In this document: in pieces, positions 23,501-47,395 of the stretch
Position numbering within the stretch: the first letter of the stretch is position 1
Layout: each line of letters begins with the position of its first letter
Source: Opisthocomus hoazin
Lineage: Eukaryota > Chordata > Aves > Opisthocomiformes > Opisthocomidae
Direction of reading: 5' to 3'
Assembly (NCBI RefSeq): GCF_030867145.1
Contig: NC_134440.1
Location: 1,302,001 to 1,366,000, forward strand
Length of the DNA: 64,000 nucleotides
Made by a program: the position numbers and the translations under genes
Notes under the pieces: model-generated
What the model was told of the DNA's origin: nothing
Databases searched by the model: none
What the model saw: only the letters and a program-made list of their open reading frames with translations

Positions 23501-26500
23501 AGGTCTCCTGTAATTTGCTGCTGTGTGCAGCCCTTAATGAGCCAGTATAGTTAAGTGCTGTTTTGCTTCCCTTGGCTGGAGCAGAGCCTGTCTGGGAGAT
23601 CGCCATCAGCTGCCCGCAGGGTGAGAGCTGGGCCAGTCTTACCTTCTCCAGCCATGGGATCAGGACTGGAAACCAGCCCGAGCCAGGCTGGGTGGGATGT
23701 GGCGTGGGTCCGGGGCAGCACCTGCCCGTCTGAAGTGCTTGGGGCTGTGCTGGGGCTCTGGGGGCCTTTTCTCCGCTCCTGTTCTGAGGCTGGAGCCAAG
23801 CAGCTCTGCAGGGGCAGACGATGGGAGGTCTGGAGCTCCAAGGAGGGGCACAGGGACAGAGCTGAATTGTCCCCCACGTTCAGTGACACGGCTGTCACTC
23901 ACCATGTCTCGCAGGACTTGCCTGTCCCTGCTTGGTCCCCGCGCTCCGAGCAGGGCAGTCGCTCAGTGCCGCTCAGCCCTCTGCGGGCATCTGTCCATCT
24001 GTCCGTCCCGGCCGGAGAGAGGAGCCCGGCAGCCATTGCCCTTAGCCAGGGCGCAGCCCTCCCTGTCGCGTCCCAGCAGGTCTGCAGATCGCTCTGCAGC
24101 CGCTGCCCGGCCAGCTGTCTGTCTGCACTCATAAATCCCCTTGCTGCATGGGAGACAATGATTAATTGTTTTCCTGGTGAGAAGGGTTTGCTCGTTTATC
24201 TCGTTAGAAGATCAGATGGCCCTAATGGAGGCGGGGAGGGGGGAGAATGGGGATGTATTCTGTCAGTAGCAATGGTCTGGAATATATACGAGACCGTCTA
24301 AACTGATACTGTTATGACAACAAAAGATCAGGAGAGCGGCTGGGGGCGTGTGGAGGGTGCTGTTAATGAAATTAAAGCAAAGACTTCTTCTGGAGGGCAC
24401 GCGAGTCTCCTTCCACCTGAGTCACCAGCGCTTGGTTAATCGCAGCAGCTCTTCTGCCGCGGCAGGGCTGCCGGAGCCCTGTCAGTTCTCAGCTCCGCAG
24501 CTTGCTGCGCTGCAGGACGTGTCGGGGGAAGGGGAGGCCTGATCCTGCCGCTGTGACCTGGCAGAGCCCAAGCACAGGTGGAGCAGGGACGGTCCGAAGC
24601 AGCAGCACATCTTCTGTGGGAGGCATTTCTGCTGGTGCTGCTTGGGGAGCGGCAGGGCCTTTCCACGCCGTCATGCAGGTCTTGCCCGTCTCGTTCAAGC
24701 TGATCGTGATCCTGGGAGGGCTGTCGGGGCAGCTGCTGTGACAGATCGGTTGGCATGCCTCTGACTGCCGCTTCGGGAAGGCGGGTCGGAGCCGCTTCTG
24801 TCAGAAGGATGTTTTCATCGGGCACGGAGCAGAGGCAGTGCAGGAGCTGGAGCCTCGGAGTCAGCTGTGCCTCGCCGAGGGGTCTTCAGCTTGGCCTGCC
24901 TCTGCTGACCCCACTCCTGGGCTTTCTGAGGCTGCTTTACTGTCGGCTCTTGAAGCTCCTTTGAGCGTCCCAGCCAGATTTGTCGTTTTCCAAATTTTCT
25001 GTTTTTCAGCATTTCCACAGAGCTCTGATGCTTTTGAAAATTCATGGAGGGGGCAGTGCGATGTGAGGTTTTCTTTTTTTAAACCTCATAGGCAGCGGTA
25101 GTTCGTGATGAGAGCTGGACAAGAAAACTAGCGAGAAGGAAAATGGAGACTGGCGTGACCCTGGCCACTGCTGGGAGCTCAGCTGCAAACCTGTCTGAGG
25201 AGAGGGGGTGACAGTGGCGACAACCTTCTGAGCCAGGAGTGTCTGTGCTGGTGAGCAGGGCTCCGTCCACGTGCTAACATCTTGTTTCTGCCCTGCTCTC
25301 TTCCCACACGCAGGATGGCTCTTGCAATGGTCTGCAGCACTACGCGGCTCTCGGCCGGGACCTTATTGGTGCCATCTCTGTCAATCTGATGCCCTGCAGC
25401 GTCCCACAGGATGTCTACAGTGCGGTAGCCCAGCAGGTGAGGCACAGCGGGGACGCGGGAGGTGTCCTCGGGGACCCGCCTCCACCTCTTGCCACTGCTG
25501 CACCAGGTCACCCCAGCTCCCAGGAAGAAAGGTCAAGACCAGTGTACAGAGGGCTGGGAAAGCAGGAGCTGGCCACAGACAGGGAGTCTGTCCTGCCCTG
25601 AATGGGAACCACTGCAGCAGCCGCAGCGGGGATCTGGCTGGAGATCTGTCCTGGCAGAGGCAGCTAGGAGAAATCCGCTGGGATTTCTGCTGTCCTCACT
25701 TCTCCTGAATGAAGTCTGGGAAAAGCAGGGTAGAGAGGTGGAAGAGAGCTGAGAGTGTTCATCTCTTGGTTGCAGCTGCCTGGCCTGCAGGTTGTGGGAT
25801 TCTCTCTGCTGGAGCTGGGTAGGAGGGAGAGGGGAGAGATTCAGCCCTTGGCACTGCTGCAAAGTCTTCTATTTGCTTGGCAAGATGGGATGTGAAATGA
25901 GCCTGCTGGGAGCTGTGCTGAGACCTACCAGGCTCGCTCAGCTGGCACTGACCCCCTGGCTCTCCCTCTGGGTCTTGGTGTGTTCTATCCAGGCTACACC
26001 ACACCAGAGTGCGGGAGGAGTACACAGAGAGTGTGTTCTTTGCTCAGAGTTATCGTTGGGGTGGCAGAGATGGCAGAACCTGAGTCCCGAGCCACAGTCC
26101 TTGTGTCATGTCCTTGTGATGTCCAGCACCACCGAGCTGCCGAGCGACGCGGCTCTGCTGAGCCAGCCGTGGGAGGCTCTGCGGGCACGGTTATCCGAGA
26201 GATGCAGATGATGCCTCTTGGTTCCTTCAGCAGATGATCTCTGTTAACCAGGGCTGGTGAAGATGGGCTGCAGGGTTTCTGATGGGAGCTCAAGCCAGGC
26301 AGCGCAGAGCTGGGAGGGTCTCGCATGGCCCCCCTGCCTGTCCCCAAGCCATGGAGATGGTGTGGGCCAGCGTGGCTCGCAGTGGGGCTGACCTTCCCGG
26401 TGCTCTCAGGTGGAGGAGTTTCGGAAGAAGGATGCAGAGCAGGGGGTGAAGATTGCCCGGGTGCTGCAAGGCTTCATCAGCCGCAAGGTGGTGAAGCAGA

Positions 26501-29500
26501 CGGTGATGACGGTGGTCTACGGTGTCACACGCTACGGCGGGCGGCTGCAGATGGAGAAACGTCTCAAGGAGACTGAAGAGTTCCCTGAGGTATCGTGGCT
26601 GCCCTGGCCTTCCCCAGCAGCGTTTTGCCTAGCTCTCGGTCCCTGCTGGGAGAGGTACTGGCACTGTCCTTCCTGCGGGTTTCCTTCCTGCCTTTCTCTC
26701 TCCTTGCCCCCCAGATCTCAGCTAGCAGAGGGACGTGCAGGCCTGAGCCCTCGTGTCCAGCCTGCAGGATAGCTGTCTGCCAGCACTGGTGGGTGGGGAG
26801 GGGTTCTTCAGGTGGGGCTGCTCCTCATCCCTGCTGGGCCCAGCTTGGTGGCGTGGCAGCCTCAGCTGGTGTCTGAGATGCAGGACAAGGTTTGTGGCTG
26901 CCCTCTTCCCTCTGGAAGTGGCCCTTGCCTCTAGCAGAGCTCGTGGAGGTTTGCTCCTCCTGATGCCTGTTGCTTGTTCTGCGACCCCACCGTGAGACAG
27001 TCCTTGCTGAGTGGTGGCTTGCCAAGGCAGGTTGGTGCTGGGAGTGTTTCTGCTGTGTGTTACGTTCCTGGGGCAGATGAGGCAGCGAGAGCATCCTGTT
27101 TGTCCAGCGATGTTACGCCGAGATCAGCCTGTCCTTGGACAAGGAGCCGTCTGAAATGCTGATCTCAGCCTCCCTCCATCACAACCCACAGCCATCTGCA
27201 GCAGCGTGAGGCTTGGCACAGCCTGTGATGGAGGCAGTTTTGAGGCACCAGAGAGCAGGGAGATGCTCTTCTAGCTTACCTTGGGTCTCATCGCTAGGCT
27301 TCGCATCTTTTGCTGCCTGTTTGCCTGACCCCTTGCTCTGCCTTTGATCTGTGCAGGAATACTTGTGGGAAGCATCTCACTACCTCGTAAAGCAGGTATT
27401 CAATGGCATCAAGGAGATGTTCTCGGCAACTCGAGATATCCAGGTAAGGTGCCTGTTTCCTCGTATCTCTCTCTGCCTTTTCTTCTTCCCTGGCCCACCC
27501 ATACATAGACCAGGGGATGCTCTATGGGGATAGATGGTTCTTCTGGGTCCTGGCCCAGAGTGGAGCCTCCTGTCCCAGCCCAGAGGTGTGGGATTGTGCC
27601 TGCTGCAGGGCCAAACCCCCCTAAGCGCTGGACAGTCACAGTTGGTGGCAGGAGTCGGGCTCGCCTGTGCTGGGAGAGGATGGCGTCTCCCAGCTGCCCG
27701 TACTAACTCCAGCCACTTTCTTCCCTGCTTCCCTCTGCTAAAGACCTGGCTGACGGAGAGTGCCAAGCTCATTGCCCAGTCGGGACAGACGGTGGAGTGG
27801 GTCACGCCGCTGGGGCTCCCCATCGTGCAGCCCTACTATCGGTCCAGGTCCACTGTGGTGAGTGTCTGGTGCGTGGGACTCGCCTACCCCTCCCTCTGCC
27901 CCGGGGAGCAGCAGGCTGGGAGGGGGCCGCTGCGCTGCGAGGCAGCAAGCTAAAGCCCAGCAGGCTGGCATCGCCTGCAGGTGAGCCTGCAGAGCAGGTA
28001 GGATTTGTGTGTGCAGGCACATCCTCCAGCCTCGCCGCTCCCTGCAGAGACCGGAGTGTGTGGGTGGGCTGATGAGGAAGCTCCGCTGCTCCCGTCCCAC
28101 TCAGGCAGCTGGGGCACGGGCCCGTTCCCCACGCCGAGGAGCCTTCCTCAGGGCTCGCGTGATTCAGCCTCGCTGCGCTCGCCTCCCACGCGCTGCTGCA
28201 CTGACTCACGTCTCCCCAGCCTCTCGTCCTCACCGCCGCTCACCTCCAGGAGCCCTTCTCTTAGCCCTCGCAGGGGCCAGTCGGCGTATTTCTGGGAAGG
28301 GGTGAAGGATGCCTGCCAGCATCCTCGGGAGGGGAGACAGGCAAGGTGTCACTGAGGAGTGACAGCTGCCGCGGTGACTGGGACGCCCTGGGAACGTCCC
28401 TGCCAGGCCTCTGGTTGCAGCCAGGGATGTTTCCTGTAGAGCAGAGTAGCTCGTGGTCGGCGCAGTCCTCTCCCCAGAAGTACCGGGCGGTGCCGAGTGC
28501 CTTGTGCCAGGCAGGCAGCGCGGTGTGACAGCCGGTCCCCTGTGTCTCTCCCCGCAGCTGAATTGTGGCATGCAGAACTTGAGTGTGAAAACCTCCACCA
28601 CCAACCAGTAAGTATGAAACCACGGTCTCCACTGAGCCCCTGCTGTCCCCAGCCTGCGCTCTGGGGACAAAACCTTCCCATCAGTGGGGCCTGCCGATGT
28701 GTGCCAAAGCTCCTGGTATCCCCCTGAGCCGCAGAAAGCCGGCCGGAGGAGCAGGACCCTGTGCTTCAGCAGGGCCTTGGGGCCCTCCAGGGCTGCCTCA
28801 CTCAATCCCCGGTCTTGGCTGGCGCTGGCTCTGTGCTGGCACGCTCATCTTTGGCCCTGGAAGTGCCCCAGCTCCTCCCATCTCCCGCTCTGTGCTGCAG
28901 GAAGCCTGATACCGTGAAGCAGAAGAACGCCTTCCCACCCAACTTCATCCACTCCCTGGACTCCACGCACATGATGCTGACGGCTCTGCACTGCCTCAGG
29001 TAGGGAGCGGGCAGCCGGGGCTCTGCCCGGCTCCGGGCCTCGCTGGCTGCTGGAGAGCGTCACCAGGGCACGGTGTGCAGCGTGGGAGAGGTTTCCCTGG
29101 TGGGAGGGCGGTGGGGGTTTCTGGCAGAGAAGGGCTGAGGGGAGGCAGCAGGGCAGGGGCAGGCGGATCGCAGCGTTCGGCCGTCTCTCTCTGAGGACCC
29201 GCGGGCGCTGTGCAGGGAGTCCCTGTCCTTGCGTGGTCCCTGATCATGTCCCAGCAAGAGGGTCTACATCAGAGACGGGGCTCTCAGCGCTGCTTCATGG
29301 CACCTTCTGCTGCCTCCCAGGCAGGGTCTGACCTTCGTCTCGGTCCACGATTGCTACTGGACTCACGCGCTCACCGTGGACGTCATGAACCAGGTAAAAG
29401 TGTCCTCCTGGGTCGCTTGTGAGCTGGGATCTTGCTGATCTGTCCTCTGGGCACTTGCCAGCCCTTGTCTCCCCTGGGCTTTGCTCCATAGAATGATTTA

Positions 29501-31414
29501 TTTGCCTGGGCAAGGTAATTTGGGGTCCTTGCTGGTGGTTGCAGCTGATTTCTTGGTGCCATAGCCCCATCTCCTCCCACCCTTCAAGGAGCGTGCAAGG
29601 GAGAACGTGTGCCCACAAATCGGAGCTAAACACAGCGCCTGGCAGAGTCGGTGCCCCTGTCCTGCCCTGGGCTCCTTCCCCTGGAGTGCTGCAAGGGCTG
29701 TTGTACAGTAGATTGATAAATGGGGGTTGGCCTCTGCTTCCCCCCTCCCCAGCCTGATTCGCTCCACTGTTGTCTGGCAGCCCCCCCTCCCCACTCTTGC
29801 CTGCTGCCTTCCCTGCCCCTCGCCTCTGACCTGTCTTGGCTGAGAAGCACTGAGGGGAAGGAGGGGAAAACGCCTGTTAATCTGCAACTCACCGTTGCTC
29901 CCCGGATCAGATTTGTCGGCAGCAGTTTGTGGCTCTGCACAGCGAGAAGATCCTGCAGGATCTGTCCGAGTTCATGCTGGAGAAGTACTGCAGGTACTCC
30001 TTGGCTGGTGGTGAACCCCCCCCACGCTCCTTCCTACCTGCACCGATTCCCTCTCCCGGGGTCGTTGTGCCCCGATGCTCACGGGTTGTGTCGTCTGCCT
30101 GGGGGTTGCTCTGGAAGGACGCTGTGTTTCCATCTTGCCTGACGCCCAAATTACCTGAGACCTCGGTGTAAAAAACAAGTTGTCTGCATCCTGAATCCCT
30201 GGGTGGCCTGGGGTGGGCCATGATGTCTGTGCCTTGGGCTCCCCGCTGCGCGGAGGCACTAAGGAGCGGTGAAGACACTTTGGGTTGGCCCAGTGTGTGG
30301 TCCCCGGTTACCACCACGGAGCCAGACAGCACAGACCGACCCCGTCCTGGGCAGGGTCTGCAGCCCCCTCAGCACCTGCCTGGGGCTGCTGCAGCAGGGG
30401 CTGAGCTCTGCAGGGTGTGTGATGTGTGCTGGAAGGGGGTTGCGTGGGGGAGCAGGGGAGGGTGCGCCTTCTCCCAGTGCTCCCTTGCTGATTTGCTTTC
30501 CTTCTGGTTCATCCAGCCCTGGCAGAGAGACGAGAGCCCTCTGGCAGAAGAAGCTGATGGAGCAGCTGTCGAATGTCCCCAGGACAGGTAGGAGCTGAGG
30601 ACAGGAACCGCAAGGCTCGGGAGCCGTTTGGAGGCAGGGGAGTGAGATGGGGAGGGGCCCCCAAACTCGCTGAGCTCACGTGGCGTCAGAAGCTGGACAT
30701 AGCGGTGGTCTGTCCAGCCGTGCTGAAGCTGTCCCCGAAGATGGGGTTTGCTGCCTGTGCTGGGCTGCAGAGCCGTGGGGCAGCGCCTTAGGACGTTCGC
30801 CCGTCGCGTCCCTGGGAGCGATCCCTGCCTTCCCCAGAGCTGCGCCCCTGGGATTCTCCCCGGGCTGACCCAGCTCATCCCGTCCCTGGTCGCTGTCTCC
30901 TCGTTCCGTTTGCTGGGGAGGGGAGTGAGGCACCCGCACCGTAATTGCTGGGATCTAGATGATAGACATGCAATGGGATTAAGGCAATTAGTTTAACTCC
31001 TCCTAATCTCTTGTCCCTGCCTCTGCCAGACCATCTGGCTAACTTTTGTTGTGCCTTCGCATAACGACCAGGCCAGTGCTCCGCTCAGCAGCTCCAGCAG
31101 CTCGATGGTTTGTGCCCCCTTCCCTGCCTTGCTGCTGTTACACACGCCTGTCCTGCTCTTCCTACCCCTGTCCTAGATAAATCTGGAGGGACATCAGTTC
31201 CTGGAAGGCCCCCGAGATCCCGGCTGCCTCGACCTGCCCTGCAGCAGGGGCTGAGCTGATGTGGTTTTCTGCAGGAAGCTGAAGCAGGGCTTGGGGCAGC
31301 TTCTCTCCCAGTCGCCCCCATCTCCAGCTCTCCTCTGACCTCTCCTCTCCCTCACTTCCCCCAGGCGAATTCAACCTGAAGAAGGTGATGGATTCCACCT
31401 ATTTCTTCAGCTGA
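14506..31414 (+). CDS. POLRMT: POLRMT, mitochondrial DNA-directed RNA polymerase
   Basis: Single-subunit T7-like polymerase that transcribes mitochondrial DNA and primes its replication. The 21 coding exons are 14506-14563, 15105-15200, 15825-16504, 16754-16884, 19309-19495, 19997-20146, 20310-20477, 20806-20976, 21430-21669, 21917-22696, 23224-23346, 25314-25436, 26410-26589, 27357-27443, 27744-27857, 28558-28607, 28901-28999, 29321-29393, 29911-29993, 30517-30587 and 31365-31414. The sum is 3714 nt, or 1237 residues plus stop; human has 1230. The N-terminus is Arg/Leu/Ala-rich, with a presequence-like cleavage site RTY/SSA near residue 29. A Lys/Ala-rich tract (about 147-180) and a PPR-like region (about 250-345) follow. 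The catalytic motifs are intact: [10 protein letters not shown] at 929-938 (motif A Asp929), R994 and K998 in [14 protein letters not shown] (motif B), and VHDCYWTHA with Asp1156 (motif C). The C-terminus STYFFS matches human. The second ATG is preferred because the first is closed by a stop. Confidence 0.98.
16885..19308 (+). other. POLRMT intron 4
   Basis: A 2.4-kb intron between the PPR-coding exon 16754-16884 and exon 19309-19495. Base composition is moderate. Open frames in it lack domains and splice support. No repeat family or RNA gene was recognised. Confidence 0.8.
23347..25313 (+). other. POLRMT intron 11
   Basis: A 2-kb intron placed just before the motif A exon. Most of it is ordinary. 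The interval 24125-24400 is clearly more AT-rich and motif-dense than its surroundings and is listed separately. Confidence 0.8.
24125..24400. promoter_or_regulatory. Candidate enhancer-like AT-rich island in POLRMT intron 11
   Basis: The block stands out from GC-rich flanks. It holds an inverted pair of SOX-type words, ACAAT and ATTGT, flanking GATTA (24155-24169). Further AT-rich words follow (for example around 24280-24310). No coding frame explains it. Function is inference only. Confidence 0.25.
30930..31040. promoter_or_regulatory. Candidate homeodomain-site cluster in POLRMT intron 20
   Basis: Within about 100 bp there are GTAATTG (30941-30947), GGATTA (30976-30981, OTX/CRX-type), CAATTAG (30985-30991) and TAATCT (31004-31009). 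An E-box-like CATCTGG lies nearby. The density is unusual in this GC-rich intron. Enhancer activity is inferred. Confidence 0.25.
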
Positions 31415-32018
31415 GAAGAAGCAGGGGCCCCGGACTGTCTCCGGACTGCCGGCTGCCTGCGAGGCTGCGGTAGGCACCGGCCTGCGAGGCTCCTCGGGCC
31501 TGCGTCTCGTGGGGAAAGGGGGTACAGCTGCCAGCCCGGCGAAAGACCCCTCCCCAGCATTGACATGCTGGTGGCAACATGGAGCTCTGGGAGGTGGGGG
31601 ATGGGGTGTCTGCACTGTTTGCTGTCACTGCCTGCGTCCCAGGCCAGGGGAGGGGGCTTCGAGCCCTGGGGAGGGCTGCGTCGCTCTGCTCTGGGGTGGA
31701 AGGGGCTGACTGCCTGCAGCCCTCGCGCGCTGTGCCTGCCGCTGCTGTCAGCTCCAACGCTCCCGTGGGTGCCATCGCTCTGCATCCCTCTGCGGGGCTC
31801 GGACCTCCCCGAGGGGCCGGCAGCCGGCTGTGGCCGCAGCAGGAGCCTCCTGCCCCGCTCTCGGCTGCGCGGTGGGCGCTGCTCCGTGCCCTGCTCCAGT
31901 GGCTGTAGCGCAGCCTCTGCGGCTCCCCACTCATTTCCAGGGATCGGTTTCAATTCTGCTCACGGGGTTCTCAGGTAGGGAAAACCACTGACAGGGGGGG
32001 GAGGTGTAGGATACTGTA

Positions 32019-32024
32019 AATAAA
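32019..32024 (+). terminator. POLRMT: POLRMT poly(A) signal
   Basis: A canonical AATAAA lies about 605 nt after the POLRMT stop and is the first one in the 3' UTR. The 3' UTR (31415 to about 32040) shows no other feature. Confidence 0.85.
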
Positions 32025-32668
32025 ACGTTTTTTGAAATACTAGATGGGAACTCTGTCCTTCTCGGCATCTATTCCCAAAGTCTGCGGGGTGCCTGGGCTT
32101 TTGCCTCATCTTCCTGGGGGTCCTGGGGAGGTGGGACTGATGTCTCCCCAGCTTCCCAGTTATGCTGATGGTTGGGCTTCAGCTCTGCGCAGAGGTGTCA
32201 CGTTGTGGAACTGCTTTCGTAGCAGAAATGGAGAAAAAAAACTGCTGCAGCGCAGACGGCCCAGCGCAGCTGCAGGGGAGCAGGGCTCTTGCAGCGAGCC
32301 TGCGGCCTTCCAGCCCTCCTCTCCCCACGCTGCTCCTGCAGCAGCCGGTGCTTGGAGATCCCGCAGCTGGAGCTGCGTGTTGGGCCCTGTACCCCCGGCT
32401 CCTGCTCGCAGGCTCCTCCCTGCTCCCTCCTTGCTGCTGCTGGAGCAGGGACCGGGCGCTGCCAGCACGGGGAAGGTTCTGGGAGGAGGCTTCACCCCTT
32501 GTCGGTTCTGCTGGCAGGGAAGCAGCTCGTCACAGGCTGGGGCTGTGCCCGGTGGCAGGGCTCCCAGGGCTGGCCGAGGGGAGCAGGAGCAGCCGGGGCC
32601 GCAGCAGGGAGGGACGGTGACGGAGAAGCAGAGACGGAGTCGTGCGTAGCTCTGTCAGTGGCTGACGT

Positions 32669-32674
32669 TTATTG
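32669..32674 (-). terminator. HCN2: HCN2 poly(A) signal
   Basis: On the minus strand AATAAA reads at 32674-32669, about 930 nt after the HCN2 stop. POLRMT ends near 32040 on the other strand, so the two genes converge with roughly 0.6 kb between their poly(A) signals. Confidence 0.8.
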
Positions 32675-32831
32675 CACAGGATGGGCTGGGGGCGAAGGCG
32701 GACGCTCGGAGCGGGGCCGGGGCGGCGGGCAGCCCCTCGCTCCCGGCCGCTGCGTACATTCACTGTGGAAGGCTCCGGAGCGCCAGGCAGAGGCATCCGT
32801 GCACGGCCCCTGCACACACGTGTCTGCAGGT

Positions 32832-32832
<1 letters not shown>

Positions 32833-32862
<30 letters not shown>
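32833..32862. repeat. (CA)15 microsatellite in the HCN2 3' UTR
   Basis: Fifteen uninterrupted CA units on the plus strand, hence a (UG)15 run in the HCN2 transcript. A run of 14 G follows at 32975-32988. Both are likely length-variable. Confidence 0.95.
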
Positions 32863-32865
<3 letters not shown>

Positions 32866-33606
32866 GCACACGCCAGAGCACGCCCTGCCTGCCTGCGGAG
32901 CCTGGCAGCGGGGTCTGCCCGTGGGGCACCCCAGGCCCGGGCTCCAGCTCTGCCTCTGTCCTAGCACTGGCTACGGGGGGGGGGGGGGTCGGGCTGCGTT
33001 CGCCTCCCCCAGCCCCGGGCTCTGGCGGGGCACAGGGTGTGCGTGGGGTGCTCACGAGCCTCAGGGCCACCATCCCGCAGACCCCTGCCCCAACTTACCT
33101 CCAGTCCTGGGCCGTCACCCCTCGCCTGGGGTCTGTGGGGGGGAGGCAGGGACACGCGCGGGCGCCGGGGTGGGCCAGCGTGCCCGAACCCTGGGGAGGG
33201 GTCCTGCAGATGCACACACAGGCACGCGCTCGGTCATACAGATCATACACAGAGCTGGTCACGGGGACGATGCAGCTGTGGCTTCTGTGGGGCAGCCGGG
33301 GAGGCTGGGGGCAGCGGGGCTTCACCGCAGGGAGCGGGCGATGGGGACAGACTTTGGTCGGAGGTGATGCAGCCGGGGGCTCAGCCCCGTGGTGGGTGGG
33401 GGGCACGGAGCACCCGTGCCCACCCCGGCAGCTGCACCGCTCTGCGGCGTGGAGCGGGACGAAGCCGGGAGCAGGGCTGGCACCGTGGCGGGGGGGGGGG
33501 GAGGCAGCCGGTGGGGCGGCCGCAGCCCTCACCGGGCGCAGGGTGGGCATGGGGCGAGACGGGGGCTCACTGCGCAGCCCCTCCGGCACACGCGTCCCCG
33601 CGGAGG

Positions 33607-46010
<12,404 letters not shown>

Positions 46011-47375
46011 CCTCCCGCTGCCGCCGCCGAGGCCACCGGCGGGCGAGTGGGGCCCGCCGCGGCGGGGGCGGGCCGGGGCGGGCCGGGGGCGGGCGGGGGC
46101 CGGGCCGGGGGCGGGCGGCTCCGCAGCTCCCCCCGCCGGCACAGCCCTCGGCGGCGGGACCTGCGAGCGGGGCCGCCCCGTCGGGGAGGGAGCGCTCCGG
46201 GCGCTGCCCCGTGAAACGCCCGTTCGCTTCCGTGCCCCGGGCGGCCCGAGCCCACCCCCGGCCCGGGACTGTGCGCGCCCCCGGGACCGCACCGGGGCGA
46301 GGAGCCCGGGAGAGGCCCCAGCGCTCCCCATCGCCGGGCTCAGCCCCGGGGCCGCCCCGGCGCGGGGTCCCGGCTCCCGCAGCCCCGGCCCCCGCGGGCC
46401 GCAGCCCGGGGCAGGGCGGGCGCGGTGCCGCGGCCGCTGCCGCCATCTCCCGGCCGCGGCGCAGAAGCGCAGCCGGACGGCCCCGGGCTGCGCGGTGCCT
46501 GCGGGCAGCCCCCGGCCCGACGGGCGAGGCGGCGGCTCAGGGGTCGCCGGGGGGCGGAGCGGGGTCCCGGAGCCGCCCGCCCCGCCGAACAGAGGCAGAA
46601 GCAGCGCTTTGTGCCGGGCAGGGCCCCGCACCCGCACCCCCGCCGGGAGATGAAGCCACGCGTGGATCCCCCCGGGACCGCAGACGCTCCCGGGTGGGAG
46701 CGGGGCCCGCGGCCAGCCCTGCCCAGCCCCGCACACAGGGCTGCACCCCGCTCCCCCGCCCCACACCCAGGGATGCACTTGGCTGCCGGGCGATGCTGCA
46801 AGGCCCCGGCTCACGGGGAGCGGGCCAGGCGGGGGCACCTCGGGGCAGCCAGGAGAGTGGGGGGATCCTCTCCAGCCCACAGCCACCATGGCCTCAGCCC
46901 ACAGGCTGGCAGCAGGGAGGGACCCCCAGCCCATCCTCCATCCCCTCCCCAGGCACCACACCACGCACAAAGGCAGCAAAGGCCTCGCACCTTCACTCTC
47001 CCCCCCCCCGAATGAGCAGGACCCCCTGCAAGGGCTCCCACGGGCTGGGGCTGATCCTCGACCCCAGAGCTCCATGACACCAAGGAACCATGCAGCATGA
47101 CGAGGTGACACCTGTCCCCAACCAGGCAGCGAGGCCCCCCCACCCGTGCTCCTCTGGGCTCCACGGAGGGGGGAAGCACCCCCCTGCTCCTGTCGCAGAG
47201 GTCTGGACACCTCTCGAGCTGCAAACCCTCAGTGATCGGAGCAGTCAGAGCTGGCACCAAACCGTGAGACACAGCGTCGTGTCCTACCGCCAGAGATGAG
47301 TCAGCAGGTCAGGGAACCCAGGGGCCCAGCCAGGAGAGATGGGAGACCAGAGTCCAAACACGGATGGAAAAAAAG
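46011..47375 (-). promoter_or_regulatory. HCN2 upstream CpG-rich region
   Basis: DNA between the HCN2 start codon and the BSG poly(A) signal, with dense CpG and several GGGCGGGG-type boxes close to 46060-46120. No TATA box was recognised. The HCN2 frame has no stop until about 47210, so upstream initiation cannot be excluded from sequence alone. Confidence 0.5.
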
Positions 47376-47389
47376 AGAGAGGAATCATC

Positions 47390-47395
47390 TTTATT
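47390..47395 (-). terminator. BSG: BSG poly(A) signal
   Basis: AATAAA on the minus strand, about 1.6 kb after the BSG stop (49003). The 3' UTR in between (47396-49002) has no recognised gene, only a short T8/A7 stretch near 48323-48340. Confidence 0.75.
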
